From: Anaerolineae bacterium
GTDB taxonomy: Bacteria; Chloroflexota; Anaerolineae; JAFGEY01
Length of the DNA: 26,878 nucleotides
Assembly: GCA_016929205.1 (NCBI GenBank)
Contig: JAFGJF010000366.1
Coordinates: 1 to 26,878, forward strand
Direction: 5' to 3'
This document shows positions 14,292 through 22,436 of this stretch, one piece after another. Position 1 is the first letter of the stretch. Each line of letters starts with the position of its first letter. The translations under genes were made by a program, and so were the position numbers. Below the pieces are notes generated by a model. It saw nothing but the letters and a program-made list of their open reading frames with translations. It was not told the origin of the DNA and made no database searches.

Positions 14292-17200
14292 ATGGCAAAT
14301 CCTGGTTCCCAAAATATGCACCAGCACCGCGATGCTGGCCATCAGATGATTGCCCGATTGGCGCGCGAAATGACGACCATCCTGGATCCAAGCGAGATCT
14401 TGAGTTACACTGCGCAAATGATTCGAGACTGGCTGAGCCATGCGTACGTTCATTTCTTTATGATGAATCCAACGAGCCAAGATCTGATCTTTGTGAGCGA
14501 GGCAAGCGGCGAACAGCGATTGATCGCAGATGCCGACTTGAGTCTGCCGGTCGGACAAGGTGTCGCAGGTTGGGTAGCCGAACACGGCACGTTATTGAAT
14601 GTGGGTCATGTCGCCGAGGAAGCGCGTTTCAACGGCGAGATGGTTTCGGATAAGGTCGTTTCCGAACTGGCGATAGCGATCAAAGCCGGAAATCGCGTCT
14701 TGGGTGTGCTGGATGTCGCATCTGAACGAGAGTATGCATTCGATCAGGACGATGAGTTGATACTATGCGTCGTTGCAGATCAACTAGCCCTAACTCTAGA
14801 GTATGCAAAACTCTGCCAGCAACTCGAAGCTGCCGAACAACAATACCATAACCTTATTGAGCACACGCAGGCTGCCATCTTGATCGTCGATCAAGATGGC
14901 CAGATCACGTTTGCAAACCATCAAGCAGCACGATTGTTTATGTTTTCTGTGACACAGCTGCACCAGATGACAATCTGGGATCTGATCAGGCCTGTCTCGG
15001 AAGCACGTCTAAGAACGTGCATAGGACCGCTTTTGTACCAAAAAACCGTTTCGCAATACTGTGACAAACTGGTTTTCAAAACCATGTACGGCGAGGATCG
15101 GCTTGCGGATGCTTGGCTGTGGTTCAATCAAGATACAGATGAAACACGCTCGATAACCTTTTACATCAAGGATATAACTGAACAACAACGGATGCTGCGC
15201 GAGATCGAGAATTCACGTCGTTACCTGGGAAGCGTGATTACCGGTTTGCTGGACGGGATCATGATTTTGGATGACAGAGGCCGAATCAGACTTGGCAATC
15301 CTGCATTGGCTGAAATGCTGACCTTGCCCCTGGAGCAAGTAGTGGGTCGCCAGTGCACAGACTTTTTCCCCGGATTGTGGGATTGGCTGACAGAATTGGA
15401 ACAGAATGGGCTGCCTATAAGGAAAACGGCAGGTACAACGCCTCTGAATGCCGAGGCTCAACGCTTTTCTTGGTTCTTGCATCAATTCAAGCGCGCAGAA
15501 CAAGAGATTTACCTGGAAATCGGCGTATCCGGATTGACTCACGGTGCACAAAAAGGCGACCGATGGATCGCCATCGTGCGTGACGTGACTACCCACAAAC
15601 GGACAGAAAAAACACTGCTGGCCCTGAGCGACGCGGCAGTCAATATTCAGCGTGTACTGTCGACAGAACACATTTTTGAGACAGTAGCCACGCACCTGTC
15701 CGAGTTAGGCTTCAAACTGGCCATTGTACACCAAAACGGAGGACATCTCACTCTTGCCGATACGTCCTTTGATCCAGCGGCATTGACCGCTGTTGAAAAA
15801 CTGCTTAGCACACCCATTTCTGAGATAGCTATTCCGGTCGAACGCGTCACCCACTACCAGGAATTGATGAATACCCACCATACCATCTTTGTTGCTGACG
15901 GCCCTGAATTCATTCAATCACTACTGCCCAAACCGTATCCTCGCATTGCCGCGCGCATTGCGCATCTTTTGCGCATTGGCAATATGGTGCTCACGCCGTT
16001 TGTGATCCAGGATCGGATAGAAGGCGCGTTCCTTGTCACAGCACCAGTTCTAAATCCGACGGATATCTCGGCCATTTCGATCTTTACCGCACAATTCAAC
16101 ATTACCTGGGAGACGGCGCGTCTGTACCAGGAAGCCCGAGCCCAAGCAGCCGATCTGGAAACAGCGATCAAGGAGCGCACGCACGAGCTACAGTTGGTGA
16201 TCCACGAATTGTTTCAAAAAGAACGAAACCAGCGTAACATCAGCAAAGAACTTTTGCATACAAACCGTGCCTTACAAGCCGAAAAACAGCGCACCGAAGC
16301 CATTTTGCGCAGCGTGGCCGATGGATTGATCGCAGTCGATGAGACAGGGCACATCACGCTCATCAATCCGGCTGCAGAAAAGATGCTTGGTGTACTTGCA
16401 GAAGAGCTGGTCGGAACATTGTTGAACGAATGCGAATATGTAAATGTTTGCCGTTTTTCGCAGGTGGTGTTGAACAGCGCGCAAACCCAGGATATGGTCG
16501 AATTTGAGTTGATCGAGTGGGACAAGATACCCGAACAAGATTTTTTGCAGGCGCCCAAATGCGAGCGCCAAGAGTGTTTCCTGGCTCAAGATGGCAAAAC
16601 CAAAGGCGCCAGCACAGCCGATCGCCAAACACACTGCGCACTGGAGGACTGCCCCATTTACCAGGAATTGGCAACGCTTACTCTTCAAGCACATCGTTCG
16701 TCGATTGTGGACGAAACCAATCGCACGGTCGGTACAGTCGTTGCTTTAAACGATATCACCCGCCTGAAAGAAGTGGATCGCCTTAAATCCCAGTTCGTAT
16801 CCAGCGTATCGCACGAACTGCGCACGCCTTTGACCAACATCAAGATCTATCTCTCTTTGTTAAGAGATGGGCGCCCTGAAAAGCGCGAGCGTTACCTGCA
16901 GATTGTCACCACAGAAGCAGAACGATTGGAGCGACTGATCCAGGATGTGTTGGATCTATCTCGGTTGGATGCTTCGGCAACCCAGAAACACCATCAACCG
17001 GTGTCAATACCTGAGCTTGTGGAACGTGTCATCGAAATACACCTACCCCGTGCCGCAGAGAAAAACATTGCGATCGAGTTCGAGACCTCTCAGGACCTGC
17101 CCATGTTTCTAGGAAACGCCGATCACTTTGTCCAGGTGCTAACCAACTTGCTGAGCAACGCAGTCCAATACACGATGCCCGGTGGACAGGTCCTGGTGGG

Positions 17201-17885
17201 CGCAAGTTATTTCCACGACGGGCAATGGTCATCTGCAAACCACCCGGTTATTGACGATATGCCGTCTGGAGAATGGGGGGTGTTGTGGGTATCGGACACC
17301 GGGATTGGTATTACGCCTGAAGAACAAAACCATCTTTACGAGCGCTTTTACCGAGGCTCTGTCGAAAAACTGGGCATCCCCGGCACAGGATTGGGGCTGG
17401 CAATCGTCAAAGAAATCGTAGAACTCTATCGCGGGCACATCTTTTTGTCCAGCGAAAAAGGCGTGGGCAGCACTTTTGCCATTCTCCTACCGGTCATCTC
17501 GGAAGAAAAGGGACAACCCCGGGTGATCGTGGTCGATGATGACCCAACCGTAGCAGACATCATTGGCCAATTCTTGAGGCTGCTGGGATGCCAGGTACAA
17601 TTGATTGCAGATGGGGCTGCCGGTTTTGCCAAGGTATCTTCTGACCCGCCAGACTTGATGGTCCTGGACGTCAGTCTGCCCGGCATGGATGGCATAACCA
17701 TTCTCACCCTGCTAAGCGCCCTGCCAGCAACCAAAGACATGCCTATATTGATCGTGACCGGTCGGCAAGACATAAGCGAAGCGTATGTCAAACAACTCGG
17801 TGCAGTGGCCCTTTTGAACAAACCCTTTTCCCGGCAGGAATTTTCTGAACGGGTTTCCAGTCTGTTGGCGCTGGACAAGCAGTAG
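14292..17885 (+). CDS. Soluble hybrid histidine kinase (GAF-PAS-PAS-GAF-PAS-HK-REC) with Cys-rich PAS insert
   Basis: 1197 residues from ATG 14292; a TTG at 14280 would add four and has no better ribosome site. No membrane segment, so it senses inside the cell. Layout: GAF about 15-165 (LPVGQGVAGWVAEHG), PAS about 180-293, PAS about 306-434, divergent GAF about 440-606, coiled coil 610-665, PAS about 667-830, HisKA with His841 (SHELRTPLTN), HATPase_c with NLLSNAVQYT, DTGIGI near 1001 and GTGLGL near 1032, and a complete receiver about 1076-1192 with phospho-acceptor Asp1126 and Lys in NKPF. The last PAS carries three cysteine pairs (714/720, 757/762, 782/787; the last reads CALEDCPIY), which could bind metal or an Fe-S cluster or act as a thiol switch (inference). 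First gene of the long operon. Its own receiver and the receiver-kinase encoded 24 bases downstream make a phosphorelay likely. Confidence 0.93.
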   Translation: MANPGSQNMHQHRDAGHQMIARLAREMTTILDPSEILSYTAQMIRDWLSHAYVHFFMMNPTSQDLIFVSEASGEQRLIADADLSLPVGQGVAGWVAEHGTLLNVGHVAEEARFNGEMVSDKVVSELAIAIKAGNRVLGVLDVASEREYAFDQDDELILCVVADQLALTLEYAKLCQQLEAAEQQYHNLIEHTQAAILIVDQDGQITFANHQAARLFMFSVTQLHQMTIWDLIRPVSEARLRTCIGPLLYQKTVSQYCDKLVFKTMYGEDRLADAWLWFNQDTDETRSITFYIKDITEQQRMLREIENSRRYLGSVITGLLDGIMILDDRGRIRLGNPALAEMLTLPLEQVVGRQCTDFFPGLWDWLTELEQNGLPIRKTAGTTPLNAEAQRFSWFLHQFKRAEQEIYLEIGVSGLTHGAQKGDRWIAIVRDVTTHKRTEKTLLALSDAAVNIQRVLSTEHIFETVATHLSELGFKLAIVHQNGGHLTLADTSFDPAALTAVEKLLSTPISEIAIPVERVTHYQELMNTHHTIFVADGPEFIQSLLPKPYPRIAARIAHLLRIGNMVLTPFVIQDRIEGAFLVTAPVLNPTDISAISIFTAQFNITWETARLYQEARAQAADLETAIKERTHELQLVIHELFQKERNQRNISKELLHTNRALQAEKQRTEAILRSVADGLIAVDETGHITLINPAAEKMLGVLAEELVGTLLNECEYVNVCRFSQVVLNSAQTQDMVEFELIEWDKIPEQDFLQAPKCERQECFLAQDGKTKGASTADRQTHCALEDCPIYQELATLTLQAHRSSIVDETNRTVGTVVALNDITRLKEVDRLKSQFVSSVSHELRTPLTNIKIYLSLLRDGRPEKRERYLQIVTTEAERLERLIQDVLDLSRLDASATQKHHQPVSIPELVERVIEIHLPRAAEKNIAIEFETSQDLPMFLGNADHFVQVLTNLLSNAVQYTMPGGQVLVGASYFHDGQWSSANHPVIDDMPSGEWGVLWVSDTGIGITPEEQNHLYERFYRGSVEKLGIPGTGLGLAIVKEIVELYRGHIFLSSEKGVGSTFAILLPVISEEKGQPRVIVVDDDPTVADIIGQFLRLLGCQVQLIADGAAGFAKVSSDPPDLMVLDVSLPGMDGITILTLLSALPATKDMPILIVTGRQDISEAYVKQLGAVALLNKPFSRQEFSERVSSLLALDKQ

Positions 17886-17909
17886 AGCAGCAAAACTTTG
17901 GAGGCAGGT

Positions 17910-19031
17910 ATGACTCTGATCCTGGTCGTTGATGACGAACAAGAACTCTGCGAAGGAATTTGTGATATCCTGGAATTGGAAGGCTATCAGACACGTGGTG
18001 CACACAACGGGCAAGATGCCCTGGAGGTGATGCGCGAGCTTGTTCCTGATCTGATCATCTCGGACATCATGATGCCCAAAATGGATGGATACGCGTTTTA
18101 CGAGGCGGTGCGCCAAAATGACAACTGGCTCGCTATCCCGTTTATTTTCCTGACGGCCAAAGATCAACGAGCTGACGTCCGACGAGGCAAACAATTGGGA
18201 GCCGATGATTATCTGACCAAGCCTTTCGAGCTACAAGATCTGTTAATAGCCGTCGAGGCCAAGATACGTCGCGCTGTCGAGTTCCAGAGGCCAGTGCAGG
18301 AACAAGTCGATCAACTGGCCAACCAGTTAGTGCGGGCCGAACGATTGGCCACGATCGGGCAGCTGACCGCCGAGTTTGCCCACGAGATCAAGAACCCGCT
18401 AACGGCAATCTCGATGTACGCCGAGTTTGCACAGCGCGATCTCGCCGCCGTCGATCCACAATTAGCCCAGGATATGGAAAACATTGTGCAGCAGAGCGAA
18501 CGCATCGCAAGGTTGGCCAAAAGCCTGCTGGGTTTTTCTCGCCAAACCCCGCAGATTTTGCAGGGCGTCAGCCTGAGCAAGCTGCTGAATCACGTATTGG
18601 ACATCATTCGCTTGCGGCTGAGCGATGTAGTTGTCGTGCAAGACTATGCTCCTGATGAGCCCCTGATCCAGGCAGATCCGGGTCAATTAGAACAAGTATT
18701 CACCAACCTTGCCGTGAATGCACTCCAGGCCATGACCGAAGGCGGCCAACTAACGTTCAGGACAGGGCGCAGCGCACCAGGTCAGCCGCTAGGCGCGTTT
18801 GCGGCGGTGAGCGACACCGGGTGCGGCATTCCCCAGGAAAACTTGAAACGTATCTGGGAGCCCTATTTTACCACCAAAAAAGCCGGCGAAGGGACGGGAC
18901 TGGGATTGTACGTCTGCAAAAACATTGTCGAGCAGCACCATGGGACCCTGACCGTTGAAAGCCAGGTCGGCGTTGGGACAACGTTCACGATCTTGTTGCC
19001 CTTGAAGCAACCGGGGAACGAGATAGCATAA
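17910..19031 (+). CDS. Receiver-histidine kinase (REC-HK)
   Basis: 373 residues from ATG 17910, preceded by GGAGG with 5-nt spacing; a TTG at 17898 overlaps that site and is rejected. Receiver 1-120: acidic residues in VVDDE, phospho-acceptor Asp52 in IISDIMMP, Thr in FLTAKD, Lys in TKPF. A coiled-coil linker (VDQLANQLVRAERLA) leads to a HisKA domain with His158 in FAHEIKNPLTAI, the NtrB-like H-box, then HATPase_c with NLAVNALQAM, DTGCGI and GTGLGL, ending ILLPLKQ. There is no transmembrane segment or DNA-binding domain. Proteins of this type accept a phosphate on the receiver from another kinase and adjust their own kinase activity, so they relay between pathways. The obvious upstream partner is the hybrid kinase just before it. 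The stop codon abuts the pth start. Confidence 0.92.
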   Translation: MTLILVVDDEQELCEGICDILELEGYQTRGAHNGQDALEVMRELVPDLIISDIMMPKMDGYAFYEAVRQNDNWLAIPFIFLTAKDQRADVRRGKQLGADDYLTKPFELQDLLIAVEAKIRRAVEFQRPVQEQVDQLANQLVRAERLATIGQLTAEFAHEIKNPLTAISMYAEFAQRDLAAVDPQLAQDMENIVQQSERIARLAKSLLGFSRQTPQILQGVSLSKLLNHVLDIIRLRLSDVVVVQDYAPDEPLIQADPGQLEQVFTNLAVNALQAMTEGGQLTFRTGRSAPGQPLGAFAAVSDTGCGIPQENLKRIWEPYFTTKKAGEGTGLGLYVCKNIVEQHHGTLTVESQVGVGTTFTILLPLKQPGNEIA

Positions 19032-19670
19032 ATGAGCGATACAAACCTTGATTCTTGGATGTTGATCGTTGGCCTGGGAAATCCAGGCCAAGAACACAAA
19101 GGAAATCGGCACAACGTCGGGTTCCATTGCCTGGATCTGTTGGCACACGAACACGGCCTGTCTTTTGGCAAAAAACAAGGAAAGGCCGATCTGGCACTCG
19201 GTCGTGTTGCTGGACGGCGGGTCATTTTGCTTAAACCACAAACCTATGTCAATCTGAGCGGTCAAGCTGTAGAAGCGATAGCACGTTTCTACAAAGCCAA
19301 CACAGAAAACATACTGGTGATCTATGACGACCTGGATTTGCCTCAAGGCGCGACGCGGCTGCGTCCTAATGGCGGGTCGGGAGGTCACAACGGTATCAAG
19401 TCGATCATCGAACACCTCAATACACAGGACTTTGCCCGACTAAGAGTAGGTATAGGCCGTCCGCCAGGAAAAATGCAGCCCAAGGACTATGTACTGCAGG
19501 ATTTCAGCGATCAGGAACGCGAAATGATGGACGAGGTATACGCGCGCGTGGTCGACGCAGTCGAGTTTTTTATCCTCAAAGGTGCAAAAGAAACCATGAA
19601 CTCTTTTAATATCCGGCCCAAGCTTGAGCAGCCAGAGTCCGACCAACTCGAACCCAATCATGCCGGTTAA
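19032..19670 (+). CDS. pth: Peptidyl-tRNA hydrolase
   Basis: 212 residues, slightly longer than the usual 185-200 because of extra residues at both ends. It frees tRNA from peptidyl-tRNAs that drop off the ribosome, an essential cytoplasmic housekeeping step. All catalytic landmarks are present: LIVGLGNPG with Asn17, NRHNVGF with catalytic His27, KPQTYVNLSG with Asn74, YDDLDLP with Asp99 and the GGSGGHNGIKSI block with Asn120. ATG 19032 directly follows the TAA of the receiver-kinase with no gap and no strong ribosome site, which suggests translational coupling. The C-terminal tail (residues 195-212) is polar and probably disordered. In Bacillus pth lies close to mfd; here CHAT and glycosidase genes separate the two. 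Confidence 0.97.
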   Translation: MSDTNLDSWMLIVGLGNPGQEHKGNRHNVGFHCLDLLAHEHGLSFGKKQGKADLALGRVAGRRVILLKPQTYVNLSGQAVEAIARFYKANTENILVIYDDLDLPQGATRLRPNGGSGGHNGIKSIIEHLNTQDFARLRVGIGRPPGKMQPKDYVLQDFSDQEREMMDEVYARVVDAVEFFILKGAKETMNSFNIRPKLEQPESDQLEPNHAG

Positions 19671-19685
19671 AACCAAGAGGGGGAA

Positions 19686-22424
19686 ATGCGACAAGCTTTT
19701 ATCTTTGTGGCAAACGAGGCATCTTTACGAAATGTGGTAGCACATGTACAATTGACTTTGGGCAAACAGATGCCAAATTGGGGACGTTACTTTGTGCTTT
19801 TTCGTCTGAATGGCGAATATGCCTGCATTGGGCTCGGTGCGCTATCAGGCCAATTGGAACAGCGAGCATGGCGTCTGGATACGCCTTTAGCTACGTTCCG
19901 CTACCAGGCTTGTGTCCGGAGGTCGCCGTCCGGCGGAGACGATCATGGCCAAGCCCCGTTTTTGGTCACGGAACAAGAAGGACAACCAATTAAACTGGAT
20001 CTGGTTGGTGCATTGATGCCGGGGATGAACCGAACCGGCTGGTGGAAGCTGGTCGGCGCATATCTTGCTGAACAAGGCAAACTACCCGAATGGCCCGATT
20101 TACATGCTGCCGGCTTGGCGTTGAACCCCATTGTCCAGATCAAAGCCGAGACCACACTGGATGAACTTGGTACGTTGTTGGCGCAAAGCGGAGATAAAGA
20201 GGATACTGTACTTGCCATCCAGGGCAGTGAACCCGGCGAGTGGATCCTGGATAACGTTCAAGACCTGGGACAGCGAATCATAAACGCGCGCCCACAACCT
20301 GCAGCAAATTCCCAAGCGGGCGCGTTTATCGATCCAAATCATACGGCGCTGCCCTCCTGGCACCGAGAGCAAACACCGTGGCCTCTGGTCGCAGCATACT
20401 TGACAGAGAGCAGCAATGCCAGGGTGCTGTTGCTTCAAAATGGCTCCCCCCTTGGCGTCTTGAGCCGGCAACATATCATGCTGTCAGCACCGTCGTCCGA
20501 TGACCTTACCCCCAAAGAGGCTTTCGCATTGCCCAGGCAAACCCTGGCCGATTTTCTTTTACAGCTAGAGACAGTGCAGCCCGGCCAACCAGATCACAGT
20601 CGTGTGGTCAACAGTTGGTTTGCAGATGAAAGGCAGCAACACGTTGCCCCCACCTTTGCCTTGGCCGCAAACAGAATCTATCACCTTGGCGTCAATATTG
20701 GTGAAAGCGATCCATCCCTATCGAATATCAAAGGCGAGCAGCCGCAGATCGGCGCTCAAGTCGTGCGCTATGCAGTCGAACAAGGGATTCCGCTGACCTT
20801 TTATATCGACAGCGAGGATTTCATCGTTCTGGAAAGCGAGAAACGTGTTCAACTCTGCCAGGCCGGTACGGCCAAAGCTGTCTTTTTCCGCATCGCCACG
20901 CCAGTGAAAACCGGGCTCGGCACCATGCGGCTTCTGGTCTATTTGAGAAACAACCTCATCCAGTCGTACGTCCTATTTGCCCACGTTGCTCCGACAGAAA
21001 GCGCGATGCCGGATCATGCCGTCGATGGCTGGTGGGCTGAATGTGAATACACCCTCTCTGCTGATTTCTCAAACCTCGACGCTTTTCGATACCGACGGGT
21101 TTGCGTGTGGCTTGGAAAAGGCCATGAATGCCTGCGTTCCGGCATGACTGGCATCGCCGAAATGACTGAAACGGACATGATGGCAAGCCTGGACGGGCAG
21201 AATGGCCCGCAAAAGACACCCGGCGCAAACGCGGCCTCAAGACCGCCACCCCGCGTTGCCGGGCGGATGGGTATAGATCTGGGGCCGGTCTCGGATCTGA
21301 ATCCAGTCTTCCTTGCCAACGCCCTGGCTCGCTATCGTCAATTGCTGGAGGAAGCATCGATCGCCAAGTCGGACCAGATCGTGACATACCTGTACCAGGA
21401 CGACCTGACGCCAGCGGATCCTGCCGTTTTCGATCGAAGCATCCAATCACTGGCCGAACTGGGCCAGATGCTATATTATCGTGTTTTCGGCGAGTCGAAC
21501 GGGCGTGAGATCGCACGGCAGCTTCACAGCATCGAGCAGTCACAGACCGGACCGATGATCGTGCAGATCGCGCGGTTGAACCTCGATCTGCCCTTTCCAT
21601 GGGACATCGTATACGACCGTCCACTTTTCTACCGTCCACGGCACAATACCGTTTGCCACGAGTTTATCAACGACCCACATTGTCGGGAAACCTGCCCCCA
21701 TATCAAAGACACCAACATCATTTGTCCCTATGGCTTTTGGGGATTTCGCTATATCATTGAGCAGCCGCTGCGCCCGCCAAATGCGTATGTGTCAGTCTAT
21801 ACCGGGATTCAGGCCCAAGAACACCCCGAAATGGCGACCGTGTTTGGCACCGGGTTGGGATTGACAGAACAGCACCGGCAAACGATGACCCAGATCACCG
21901 ACAACAGGGCACATATCAAACAAGTAAACTCGGTAGACGGGTTGTTATCCACGCTCAAATCACAGGACGACTCTCCATCGGTTATCTATTTTTACTGCCA
22001 TGGCGGCAATACCACCTACAACCAGTGGCTGGTCGTAAACGATGACGATTCGCTGTTGACCATCCATTTGGATGACGAGATACGCCGGGTATGGGAGCCC
22101 TCTCGGCAAAACGGAATGGCAGCACCACTGGTCGTGCTAAACGGCTGCCATACAGGCAAGTACGATCCCGGGACGCTGCTATCATTTGTGTACCAGTTTG
22201 CGCGCCTGGGCGCAGCAGGCGTGATCGGCACCGAGATCCCCATTCACGAATACATGGGCCGGACGTTCGGCGAATTCTGGGTCGATCGATTCTTGAACGG
22301 TGAACCGATTGGACAGATCATCTATGATTTTCGGCAGCACCTGCTGCGAAAGCAAAACGTACTGGGGCTCGTCTATGTTCCATACTGTTATGCGGACTTG
22401 CACCTGGAATCCGAAGCAAACTGA
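19686..22424 (+). CDS. CHAT-domain caspase-like protease with N-terminal sensor-like modules
   Basis: 912 residues. ATG 19686 follows GAGG with 5-nt spacing. The C-terminal third (about 565-905) is a CHAT domain, a clan CD cysteine protease fold: catalytic His772 in YFYCHGG and Cys821 in VLNGCHTG, both after hydrophobic strands as in caspases. Before the dyad, residues 657-681 hold four cysteines (657, 666, 670, 680) and three histidines, ending CPYGFWGFR, a likely zinc knuckle. Residues about 323-465 look like a beta-sandwich. Residues 1-265 contain three stretches with CBS-like patterning (hydrophobic strand, Gly turn, helix), for example TLDELGTLLAQ and VLLLQNGSPLGVLS; this assignment is weak. 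No TPR, transmembrane segment or signal peptide. CHAT proteases cleave specific protein partners in immunity and cell-death systems; no substrate gene is recognisable here. It lies 15 bases after pth and 12 before the glycosidase. Confidence 0.87.
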   Translation: MRQAFIFVANEASLRNVVAHVQLTLGKQMPNWGRYFVLFRLNGEYACIGLGALSGQLEQRAWRLDTPLATFRYQACVRRSPSGGDDHGQAPFLVTEQEGQPIKLDLVGALMPGMNRTGWWKLVGAYLAEQGKLPEWPDLHAAGLALNPIVQIKAETTLDELGTLLAQSGDKEDTVLAIQGSEPGEWILDNVQDLGQRIINARPQPAANSQAGAFIDPNHTALPSWHREQTPWPLVAAYLTESSNARVLLLQNGSPLGVLSRQHIMLSAPSSDDLTPKEAFALPRQTLADFLLQLETVQPGQPDHSRVVNSWFADERQQHVAPTFALAANRIYHLGVNIGESDPSLSNIKGEQPQIGAQVVRYAVEQGIPLTFYIDSEDFIVLESEKRVQLCQAGTAKAVFFRIATPVKTGLGTMRLLVYLRNNLIQSYVLFAHVAPTESAMPDHAVDGWWAECEYTLSADFSNLDAFRYRRVCVWLGKGHECLRSGMTGIAEMTETDMMASLDGQNGPQKTPGANAASRPPPRVAGRMGIDLGPVSDLNPVFLANALARYRQLLEEASIAKSDQIVTYLYQDDLTPADPAVFDRSIQSLAELGQMLYYRVFGESNGREIARQLHSIEQSQTGPMIVQIARLNLDLPFPWDIVYDRPLFYRPRHNTVCHEFINDPHCRETCPHIKDTNIICPYGFWGFRYIIEQPLRPPNAYVSVYTGIQAQEHPEMATVFGTGLGLTEQHRQTMTQITDNRAHIKQVNSVDGLLSTLKSQDDSPSVIYFYCHGGNTTYNQWLVVNDDDSLLTIHLDDEIRRVWEPSRQNGMAAPLVVLNGCHTGKYDPGTLLSFVYQFARLGAAGVIGTEIPIHEYMGRTFGEFWVDRFLNGEPIGQIIYDFRQHLLRKQNVLGLVYVPYCYADLHLESEAN

Positions 22425-22436
22425 GTATCCTATAAG

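Noticed and set aside
19686..22424. A CRISPR-linked (TPR-CHAT / type III-E-like) role for the CHAT protein
   Set aside because: There are no TPR repeats, no CRISPR array and no cas gene in the window.
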